This document shows, piece after piece, positions 1 through 6,647 of a stretch of 21,431 bases of DNA (within the stretch, counting starts at the first letter, position 1; each line of letters begins with the position of its first letter). The notes under the pieces are model-generated. The model ran no database searches. It was not told the DNA's origin and was given only the letters and a program-made list of their open reading frames with translations. The DNA comes from Deltaproteobacteria bacterium (GTDB taxonomy: Bacteria > Desulfobacterota > Desulfuromonadia > Desulfuromonadales > Geothermobacteraceae): assembly GCA_003695205.1 (NCBI GenBank), contig RFIO01000155.1:1-21431 (forward strand), written 5' to 3'. Position numbers and translations under genes: made by a program.

Positions 1-257
1 CCCGCCGGGTTCTCTGCCACCGGTTCGCCGCGATCATTCAGCATCCAGTCCAGAAGCTCAATCCAGGTGGCATCATCCCTCTGTTCCACTCCGAGCACAA
101 CGCCTCCGGCCAGCAGGGTTTTGCCGACGGTCTGACCGTTTTCGGCGGCATCAGAAGGGCTGATGCCGGTGTCGACCCTGGACATGGTTTGCGGTGGAAG
201 GGCCGGCGCACAGGCCGCGACCAGCAGGGATACCGTTAAAAGAACCCGGAGTTTCAT
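1..257 (-). CDS. Slp-family outer-membrane lipoprotein (5' part, runs off the window)
   Basis: Reading the minus strand from an ATG at 257 gives 85 codons with no stop before the window edge. The N-terminus is a lipoprotein signal: a basic start (MKLR), a hydrophobic stretch and a lipobox ending L-V-A-A-C at residue 16. The segment GKTLLAGGVVLGVEQRDDAT followed by W-I-E-L-L-D and later R-G-E-P-V resembles the conserved core of Escherichia coli Slp (aromatic/Gly-Gly strand, then T-x-x-E-I/L and P). A good ribosome binding site (AGGAG) lies six bases upstream. Slp proteins are starvation- or acid-induced outer-membrane lipoproteins whose molecular role is unsettled. The gene diverges from holC. 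The family call rests on the visible half only; lipoprotein status is the firmer part. Confidence 0.72.
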   Translation of the reverse strand, partial: MKLRVLLTVSLLVAACAPALPPQTMSRVDTGISPSDAAENGQTVGKTLLAGGVVLGVEQRDDATWIELLDWMLNDRGEPVAENPA

Positions 258-304
258 GAGACTCTCCTGGAAGGGGATTGGCAAGGTTGCGTTCCTTCTG
301 CACC

Positions 305-310
305 ATTATA
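305..310 (-). promoter_or_regulatory. Candidate -10 box (TATAAT) for the Slp-like gene
   Basis: A perfect TATAAT lies on the minus strand about 48 bases upstream of the lipoprotein ATG. No convincing -35 box sits at 16-18 bases (TGGGGC at that spacing), so the promoter may need an activator or be fortuitous. The surrounding 258-442 intergenic stretch separates two divergent genes and shows no further gene. Confidence 0.35.
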
Positions 311-392
311 CCTCCTATCGGCCGGAGGCCCCATTTTCAAAAGTCGCGCTCTCGAAGACCGCTTCGGCTTTATCCAGCCCGGTGGGCTGACA

Positions 393-421
393 TTGACCAT
401 GGGCGAACGCTTTGCTAACGT
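393..421 (+). promoter_or_regulatory. Candidate sigma-70 promoter for holC operon
   Basis: TTGACC at 393-398 and TAACGT at 416-421 are separated by exactly 17 bases, with a TG one base before the -10 (extended -10 form). The start codon of holC follows at 443, so the leader would be short (about 15 bases). The -35 is strong and the -10 weak. Confidence 0.45.
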
Positions 422-442
422 GCGCGCCCAGGAGAACTGATC

Positions 443-862
443 ATGCCCAAGGCCTATTTCTGCAAACTTGAACGCCGGGAAAAAGCTCCGCAGCTGTGCC
501 GACTGGCCGAGAGCTGGCTGGAACAGGGGAAAAGGGTGCTGGTGCTGGTGGCTGATGAAAACCAGGCGGTCACCCTCGACAGGTTTATGTGGACCTGGAA
601 CAAGGGCTCGTTCATACCGCATGCCTGTGACAATGACGCCGTTGAGTGCCATGACGAACCGGTCGTCATCAGCTGGCGGGAACGCAACATCAACAACGCA
701 ACAGTGGTTGTTCTCGGCCGGCCGGCCGGAGAGAACTTTCTGGCCGGCTTCGAAACCATTGTCGACTTTGCCGAAACCCACGCGCCGGAAGCCCTCGCTG
801 CCTCCCGGGCAAGGTTCCGGGCATACAGGGAGGCCGGCTTTGAGCCTGAAATGCTTGAATGA
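443..862 (+). CDS. holC: DNA polymerase III chi subunit (HolC)
   Basis: The 139-residue product has the HolC layout: an N-terminal PKAYFCKLE strand, a helix followed by the strand RVLVLVADENQAVTLDRFMW, and then T-W-N-K-G-S-F-I-P-H, the hallmark 'LD..LW....SFIPH' region. The later VVVLGRPA and AGFETIVDF segments match the C-terminal strands. HolC is an accessory subunit of the clamp-loader complex; in E. coli it works with psi (HolD) and contacts single-stranded-DNA-binding protein. Length is close to the E. coli protein (147). The gene opens a plus-strand cluster and its last codons overlap the likely start of rsmE. The ATG at 443 follows AGGAGAAC with good spacing. HolC outside beta/gammaproteobacteria is less common but fits Desulfuromonadales. 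Confidence 0.9.
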   Translation: MPKAYFCKLERREKAPQLCRLAESWLEQGKRVLVLVADENQAVTLDRFMWTWNKGSFIPHACDNDAVECHDEPVVISWRERNINNATVVVLGRPAGENFLAGFETIVDFAETHAPEALAASRARFRAYREAGFEPEMLE

Positions 863-1607
863 CGGCGGAGCCGACAGCCGGTTGACCTTCGACCTGGTCC
901 CCGAAGCCGAAGTCCCCGTCAAGGCAACACCCGCGCAACTTCAGGCCCTGCGATGCTGGCGCGCGCGACAGGGCCAGATTTTGACCTTCGTCGATGCCGA
1001 GCTGAGAGGCTGGCGTACCCGGCTGGAGGCAAGGGCAGACGGTTTGTGGCTGGTGCCCTTCGAGGCGCTTGAGGCAGTGCCTGAAAGTCCGCTGGCAATC
1101 GACCTCTATTATGCCCTGCCTGACAGGGAACGCTTCGAACTTGTGCTTGAGAAGGCCACCGAACTAGGTGTCAGCCGCGTCGTTCCATTCGAATCCAGGC
1201 ACTCGAACACCCTGGCCGAGCGGGACGCGCGCCAGAAGAAGTCTCATCGCTGGCCGGATGTCCTGTTGCGAGCCGCGCTTCAGTGCCGTCGGGCCATGCT
1301 GCCCTGCCTGGCCCCCGTGATTGACTGGGATGGTGTCCTTTATCACGCGGCCCAGGCCGACTTGTGTCTTCTGCTGTACGAAAAGGAGAGGAACTGGCGT
1401 TTGCGGGAAGCGCTCGATGCGGAAGGACGCCCCCGCAGGGCCGCGCTTGTGGTCGGCGCCGAGGGGGGATTCGACGAAGAGGAAATCGAACAGGCCCGAA
1501 GCGCCGGCATTCTGCCAGTTTCCCTCGGCAGCCGGGTTTTGCGCACGGAAACGGCCGCCATTGCCAGTCTGGCCTTGCTGCAGGCCCGGTATGGCGACCT
1601 TGGCTGA
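855..1607 (+). CDS. rsmE: 16S rRNA m3U1498 methyltransferase (RsmE)
   Basis: RsmE methylates N3 of U1498 in 16S rRNA in assembled 30S particles. The C-terminal SPOUT trefoil-knot domain is clear: E-K-A-T-E-L-G-V around residues 99-106, V-G-A-E-G-G-F (about 200-206; usual form GPEGGF, so Pro is replaced by Ala) and L-G-S-R-V-L-R-T-E-T-A (about 224-234). The N-terminal PUA-like part is divergent but alignable to the usual R-F-F-V...L...R-G-D pattern. The start is uncertain. The reading frame is open far back into holC, and there is no ATG near the junction. TTG at 855 overlaps the holC end by 8 bases and gives 250 residues; TTG at 882 gives 241 and begins closer to the conserved part. The reading frame and function are much firmer than the start. 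Confidence 0.88.
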   Translation: MNDGGADSRLTFDLVPEAEVPVKATPAQLQALRCWRARQGQILTFVDAELRGWRTRLEARADGLWLVPFEALEAVPESPLAIDLYYALPDRERFELVLEKATELGVSRVVPFESRHSNTLAERDARQKKSHRWPDVLLRAALQCRRAMLPCLAPVIDWDGVLYHAAQADLCLLLYEKERNWRLREALDAEGRPRRAALVVGAEGGFDEEEIEQARSAGILPVSLGSRVLRTETAAIASLALLQARYGDLG

Positions 1608-1630
1608 GCTGATGGGATGACCGAATTCGT

Positions 1631-2404
1631 ATGAGCCTGGAGAATATTGCTGTCATTCTCGTGGAGCCCCAGGGTGCCCTGAATATCGGCTCCGTCTGCC
1701 GCTCCATGGCCAATTTCGGCCTTGGGGACCTGAGACTGGTTTCCCCGCGCACCGACCATCTTGGTGACGAGGCACGGCGCATGGCCGTCAAGGCTTCAGG
1801 GTTGCTGGAGCAGGCGCGGATTTTCCCCGAGCTTGGTTCGGCCCTTGCCGATATTCCCCTCGCCATCGGAACGACCCGCAGGTTTGGCAAGTACCGTGAA
1901 AACCTGCTGAATCCTGATCAGGCGGCCGAACTGGCCCTGGAGCAGGACGCCGATGTCCGTGTTGGATTCGTGTTCGGACGCGAGGAGCATGGGCTGTACA
2001 ACGAGGAGCTGGACCAGTGCCAGCGCCTTATGACCATCCCCACCCATGGACCGGTGCCGTCCATGAACCTGGCCCAGGCCGTCACTGTCACCCTTTACGA
2101 ACTCAGTCGTATCTCGGCACGCCGCAGGGGGCTTGCGGCGGGTGGAAAAAAGCTGGCCGCAGGAGAGGAACTTGAGCAGATGTTCCTGCATATGCGCCGG
2201 ACGTTGCTCGACATCGATTTTCTCGACCCCCAGAATCCCGATCACATTCTGCGTTCCCTCCGGCAGATCCTGGGGCGTGCCGGTTTGTCATCGCGGGATG
2301 TGCGTATCCTGCGGGGCCTGATGAGCCGGATTGACTGGGTGGATGGCGAACGCAGACGACTGGCCGGCCTGGCGCCCGGGCGGAACAAGGACAAGAAACG
2401 ATGA
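1631..2404 (+). CDS. trmJ: tRNA (cytidine/uridine-2'-O-)-methyltransferase, TrmJ family
   Basis: The first ~165 residues form a SPOUT methyltransferase domain: VEPQGALNIGSVCRSMANFG (11-30), then V-F-G-R-E-E-H-G-L (motif 2) and I-P-T-H-G-P-V-P-S-M-N-L-A-Q-A-V (motif 3, cofactor knot). The C-terminal ~90 residues are the helical extension typical of TrmJ and related group-1 RNA methyltransferases. TrmJ 2'-O-methylates position 32 in several tRNAs using S-adenosylmethionine; the precise substrate cannot be read from sequence, so another TrmH-group enzyme is possible. It follows rsmE by 23 bases, and its stop overlaps the next start (ATGA), suggesting translational coupling. The local ribosome binding site is weak. 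Confidence 0.88.
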   Translation: MSLENIAVILVEPQGALNIGSVCRSMANFGLGDLRLVSPRTDHLGDEARRMAVKASGLLEQARIFPELGSALADIPLAIGTTRRFGKYRENLLNPDQAAELALEQDADVRVGFVFGREEHGLYNEELDQCQRLMTIPTHGPVPSMNLAQAVTVTLYELSRISARRRGLAAGGKKLAAGEELEQMFLHMRRTLLDIDFLDPQNPDHILRSLRQILGRAGLSSRDVRILRGLMSRIDWVDGERRRLAGLAPGRNKDKKR

Positions 2405-2793
2405 AACCCTTTCGTATTGAAACTCTGGCCGGAGGGCGCGAAATAGCCTTCTATGATCACAGCAACCGCTACTACGGCGATTATCACCGTGTCCGTATTG
2501 TCGCCCGCATGGATGTCGAACTGACAGCTGACCTGTTTGCCGGGCAATCCGACCCGGTCAGGGCGTTGCGACGCGCCCGGCGCTGGCTCGGCGACCGGGT
2601 CCGGTTCGAACGGCCTCTTGAGCGCATGGGGGTTGCCGGCGATGCGGTCGAGGCCGTGCGGGAAGAGCTGGTCCGGCGCTTTCTGGAAACCGGAAAATCC
2701 TACCTCGAACACCCTCTCTTCGGCGCGCGCCTCGTGCAGAAACAGCTTGAAGCCCGCCGGAATGGGCCCAAAATCGTTCCATCCCCCGCATGA
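2401..2793 (+). CDS. Small conserved-looking protein of unknown function between two RNA methyltransferases
   Basis: I do not recognise a named family. The 130-residue protein has no signal peptide or membrane segment. The N-terminal half is a probable beta-rich segment (R-I-E-T-L-A-G-G-R-E-I-A-F-Y-D-H) followed by a conspicuous aromatic/basic motif S-N-R-Y-Y-G-D-Y-H-R-V and two more strands. The C-terminal half is helical and basic (R-A-L-R-R-A-R-R-W-L-G-D) and ends in K-I-V-P-S-P. The gene overlaps trmJ (ATGA at 2401) and the RlmD-like gene (ATGA at 2790) by four bases each, so it is almost certainly translated with them. A role tied to RNA modification or ribosome assembly is inference from this coupling only. 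Confidence 0.8.
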   Translation: MKPFRIETLAGGREIAFYDHSNRYYGDYHRVRIVARMDVELTADLFAGQSDPVRALRRARRWLGDRVRFERPLERMGVAGDAVEAVREELVRRFLETGKSYLEHPLFGARLVQKQLEARRNGPKIVPSPA

Positions 2794-4070
2794 TCGACCT
2801 GACCATCGACAGCCTCTGTTTCGGTGGTGACGGTATCGGCCGCTATCGGCAACAGGCGGTCTTTGTGCCGCGCACCGCCCCGGGGGACAGGGTCCGTTGC
2901 CGTATTGTCAACCGCAGGAAGAACTATCTGCGCGCCGAGGTTGTCGAACTGCTCGAATCTGGTGGCGCCCGTCGCAAGCCACCCTGTCCCTGGTACGGCA
3001 GCTGTGGCGGTTGCAGCTGGCAGCACCTGGATGATCAAAGTCAGGCAGAGTGGAAGGCCAGGCTGCTGGCCGACCAGTTCAGGCGGGGTCTGCGCCGTGA
3101 TGACCTGCCGGAGGTTGAATTTATCCCGGCAAAGAAGACGTGGAACTACCGGAGCCGGGTACAGTTCAAGTGCCACCATCGCAGGGATGGCCGACTGGCT
3201 ATCGGTTTTTACCGGCCCGGTAGCCATTTCGTCGAAAATGTCGCCACCTGCGCCATTGCCGATGACCGCATCAACCACATGCTTGCGCTCCTGCGTGCCT
3301 GGCTGCCCAGGTTTCAGCAACCGGACCGAATTCCACAGGTCGATGTCATTGTTGGGGACGCAGGTCCGCCGCACATTGTCCTTCATCTTTTCGGTGGCCA
3401 GCCGGTTCCCGCCTTTGTCACAGCGGTCTGCGGGGAAAAAGGCTACGGCCTTCATGTCCAGAGAGGCAGGAAGGATTCGTTGCAGAGCCTGACTGAAGCC
3501 TGCGTGCCCCGCATCCGGCCTGACAGCAGCGGTCTTGAACTTGCGACCGTCCCCGGTGGCTTTCACCAGGTTCACCTGGAACAGAATCGCAGGCTGGTCC
3601 AATGCGTCCTGGAACTGGCCGGGCTTCAGGGGGATGAAAGGGTTGTCGACCTGTTCTGCGGTATGGGCAACCTGACCCTGCCGATGGCAGGAGGATGTCG
3701 CAGTATTGTCGGTGTAGAGGATTACGCGCCGGCCATTGAGCGGGCCCGCTTCAATGCCCGGTCCAACAGCATGGATAATGCCGCTTTCGTTGCCGCGCCG
3801 GCGGCGGAATACCTGGACGATCTTGCCTCGGGAGTCGACCTGCTCCTGCTCGACCCGCCACGGACCGGCGCGCGAGACTGCATGGCGTCTGTTGCCCGCC
3901 TCAGACCGGGGCGCATTCTCTACGTCTCCTGTGACCCGGCCACCCAGGTGCGCGACATCGCCCCCCTGTTCGGGCAAGGGTACCGTCTGGAACGCCTGGT
4001 CGGCATCGATATGTTCCCCCAGACCTGGCATATCGAAAGTCTGGCTCTGCTGGTTCGAAGGGAGGGGTGA
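2790..4070 (+). CDS. rlmD: 23S rRNA (uracil-5-)-methyltransferase, RlmD/RumA-TrmA family
   Basis: This enzyme family makes 5-methyluridine in rRNA or tRNA with S-adenosylmethionine. Residues 1-55 form a TRAM RNA-binding domain. C66, C72, C75 and C154 are placed like the four ligands of the [4Fe-4S] cluster of RumA. The Rossmann-like catalytic domain has V-V-D-L-F-C-G-M-G-N (SAM site, 285-294), D-P-P-R-T-G (355-360), the nucleophile C381 in Y-V-S-C-D-P-A-T, and the general-base glutamate E416 in W-H-I-E-S. The length, 426 residues, is normal. The start overlaps the preceding stop by four bases. Whether the target is U1939, U747 or a tRNA position cannot be decided from sequence; RlmD is favoured because the cluster cysteines are present. 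Confidence 0.88.
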   Translation: MIDLTIDSLCFGGDGIGRYRQQAVFVPRTAPGDRVRCRIVNRRKNYLRAEVVELLESGGARRKPPCPWYGSCGGCSWQHLDDQSQAEWKARLLADQFRRGLRRDDLPEVEFIPAKKTWNYRSRVQFKCHHRRDGRLAIGFYRPGSHFVENVATCAIADDRINHMLALLRAWLPRFQQPDRIPQVDVIVGDAGPPHIVLHLFGGQPVPAFVTAVCGEKGYGLHVQRGRKDSLQSLTEACVPRIRPDSSGLELATVPGGFHQVHLEQNRRLVQCVLELAGLQGDERVVDLFCGMGNLTLPMAGGCRSIVGVEDYAPAIERARFNARSNSMDNAAFVAAPAAEYLDDLASGVDLLLLDPPRTGARDCMASVARLRPGRILYVSCDPATQVRDIAPLFGQGYRLERLVGIDMFPQTWHIESLALLVRREG

Positions 4071-4083
4071 AGCCGTTTTTTTC

Positions 4084-4112
4084 TTGCATTGCCGCGGGTG
4101 GCGTGCTAGTTA
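4084..4112 (+). promoter_or_regulatory. Promoter ahead of the rimP-nusA-infB operon
   Basis: TTGCAT (4084-4089), 17 bases, TAGTTA (4107-4112), giving a predicted transcription start near 4118-4120. It sits directly after the RlmD-like gene and just upstream of the terminator-like hairpin described next, so transcripts would meet that hairpin within about 20 bases. Confidence 0.6.
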
Positions 4113-4135
4113 ATACGCGTTTAAACGTTCACTCG

Positions 4136-4168
4136 AAAAGTGAGCTTCCGGCTCGCTTTTTTTATTTT
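4136..4168 (+). terminator. Intrinsic terminator/possible attenuator in the rimP leader
   Basis: A seven-pair stem AGTGAGC/GCTCGCT (one G-T pair) with loop TTCCG lies at 4139-4157. It is extended by three A-T pairs and followed by seven T residues (4157-4163), then ATTTT. It could end the upstream holC-rlmD transcripts, but it also lies downstream of the 4084-4112 promoter, so it would act on the rimP operon transcript. The rimP start codon follows ten bases after the T-rich run. Confidence 0.75.
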
Positions 4169-4177
4169 GGGGAAAGC

Positions 4178-4666
4178 ATGCAGGGAGAACTGGTCGTCGA
4201 AAAGGTTGCGCAGCTGGCAGAGCCCATCGCACTGGATTTTGGTTTCGAAATAGTCGATATCGAATACCGCCGGGAAGGTTCGAGCTGGTTTCTGCGGTTC
4301 TTTATCGACAAGCCGGGCGGCATCACGCTGGACGACTGCGCCGATTTCAGTCGCGAAATCGATCCGGTCATCGAGGCAGAAGGCGTCATCAGTCATGCCT
4401 ACCGCCTCGAGGTCTCCTCGCCCGGTTTGGACCGTCCGCTGAAGAAGCCCGCCGACTTCGTGCGCTTTGTCGGCGAACCTGTGAAGATCCGGACCCACGA
4501 GCGGTTGGACCCTGACGGGCGCGGCCATGAGCGCAAGACCTTCAGCGGCCTGCTTGTCGATGCCGACGAGGCAGGCTTCACCCTTCGGTTTCAGGACCGC
4601 AAGGGGGGCGAGGGCCGCTTTTCCTACGATCAGGTGGCGCAGGCCAACCTGGATCCGCAATTTTAA
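4178..4666 (+). CDS. rimP: Ribosome maturation factor RimP
   Basis: RimP binds the 30S subunit and assists late 16S/protein assembly. The 162-residue product has the family pattern: the N-terminal A-L-D-F-G-F-E-I-V-D-I-E-Y-R segment, F-I-D-K-P-G-G-I-T-L-D-D-C (residues ~43-55), R-L-E-V-S-S-P-G-L-D-R-P-L (the family hallmark), and a C-terminal SH3-like beta domain ending near D-Q-V-A-Q-A-N-L. The frame is open upstream to an ATG at 4067, but that extension would translate through the promoter and terminator hairpin. The ATG at 4178, preceded by GGGGAAAG, is chosen. It is the first gene of the rimP-nusA-infB cluster. Confidence 0.93.
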   Translation: MQGELVVEKVAQLAEPIALDFGFEIVDIEYRREGSSWFLRFFIDKPGGITLDDCADFSREIDPVIEAEGVISHAYRLEVSSPGLDRPLKKPADFVRFVGEPVKIRTHERLDPDGRGHERKTFSGLLVDADEAGFTLRFQDRKGGEGRFSYDQVAQANLDPQF

Positions 4667-4743
4667 CTCAGGACCCGCAGGCTCCGACGGGCACGGGTCG
4701 CGATTTGCCAGACATAAAACCCGCCAGATGCAGGGGGACTTTG

Positions 4744-6053
<1,310 letters not shown>

Positions 6054-6057
<4 letters not shown>

Positions 6058-6647
6058 GCCAGCGCCGGAAACCGTTGCGAACCTGCCTCGGTTGCCGCGG
6101 CACTGTCGAACAGGACAGGCTTGTACGCCTTGTGCTGGCGCCGGAAGGCAACCTCCTGGTCGACTACCGGCACAAGCTGCCGGGACGTGGCGCCTACAGT
6201 TGCGCCACCAAAAGCTGTCTGGAGCTGGCACTCAAGCCCGGGGCGCTTGGCCGGGCGTTTCGCAAAACGCCCCCAGCTGTCGATGTCGAAGTCGTTCTGG
6301 CCCAGTTGAAACAGCAGCTTCGAGCCCGAATCGACAATCTGATCGGCATGGCCCGAAAGGCCCGAAAGGTAACCGTGGGCGGCAACATGGTCAGCGAGGC
6401 GCTTTCGCGCGGTGAGGCCCTCGGATGTGTCATTCTTGCCAGAGACATATCGGAAGGCATCAGGGCCAAAATCGTTCGAAAAGGCAAAAGCCTTCCCCTT
6501 TTCGAGCCGGAGTGGATGGACAAGGAGTGTCTGGGCAGGATTCTTGGGCGGGCCGAATGCAGTGTTCTTGGCATCGCCCGGGATTCGTTTGCTGAGATTA
6601 TGCTGGAAGAGTTCAACAGGTACAACAACCTAGCAGGGGACAGTTGA
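6054..6647 (+). CDS. YlxR (DUF448) - L7Ae/YlxQ fusion RNA-binding protein
   Basis: Two domains lie in one 197-residue chain. Residues 1-80 are a YlxR domain with R-T-C-L-G-C-R and later L-P-G-R-G-A-Y-S-C. Residues ~85-185 are an L7Ae/L30e-like fold: I-D-N-L-I-G-M-A-R-K-A-R-K-V-T-V-G-G, then E-A-L-S-R-G-E-A-L-G-C-V-I-L-A-R-D-I-S. In Firmicutes these are separate neighbouring genes (ylxR, ylxQ) between nusA and infB; here they are joined. Both bind RNA or regulate, with YlxR proposed as a nucleoid/transcription-related factor and L7Ae proteins binding kink-turns. The start is a GTG that overlaps the nusA stop (GTGA), and the stop shares one base with the infB ATG, so translation is coupled on both sides. 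Confidence 0.88.

Noticed and set aside
152..312. AGGAGG followed by ATG on the minus strand (ATG at 306), giving a ~54-codon reading frame overlapping the Slp gene start
   Set aside because: The ATG bases belong to a perfect TATAAT, which is more likely a -10 box; the peptide has no recognisable feature and is in a different frame from the lipoprotein.
4067..4177. Longer rimP beginning at ATG 4067
   Set aside because: The extra 37 codons would cover the promoter and the terminator hairpin and do not resemble RimP.
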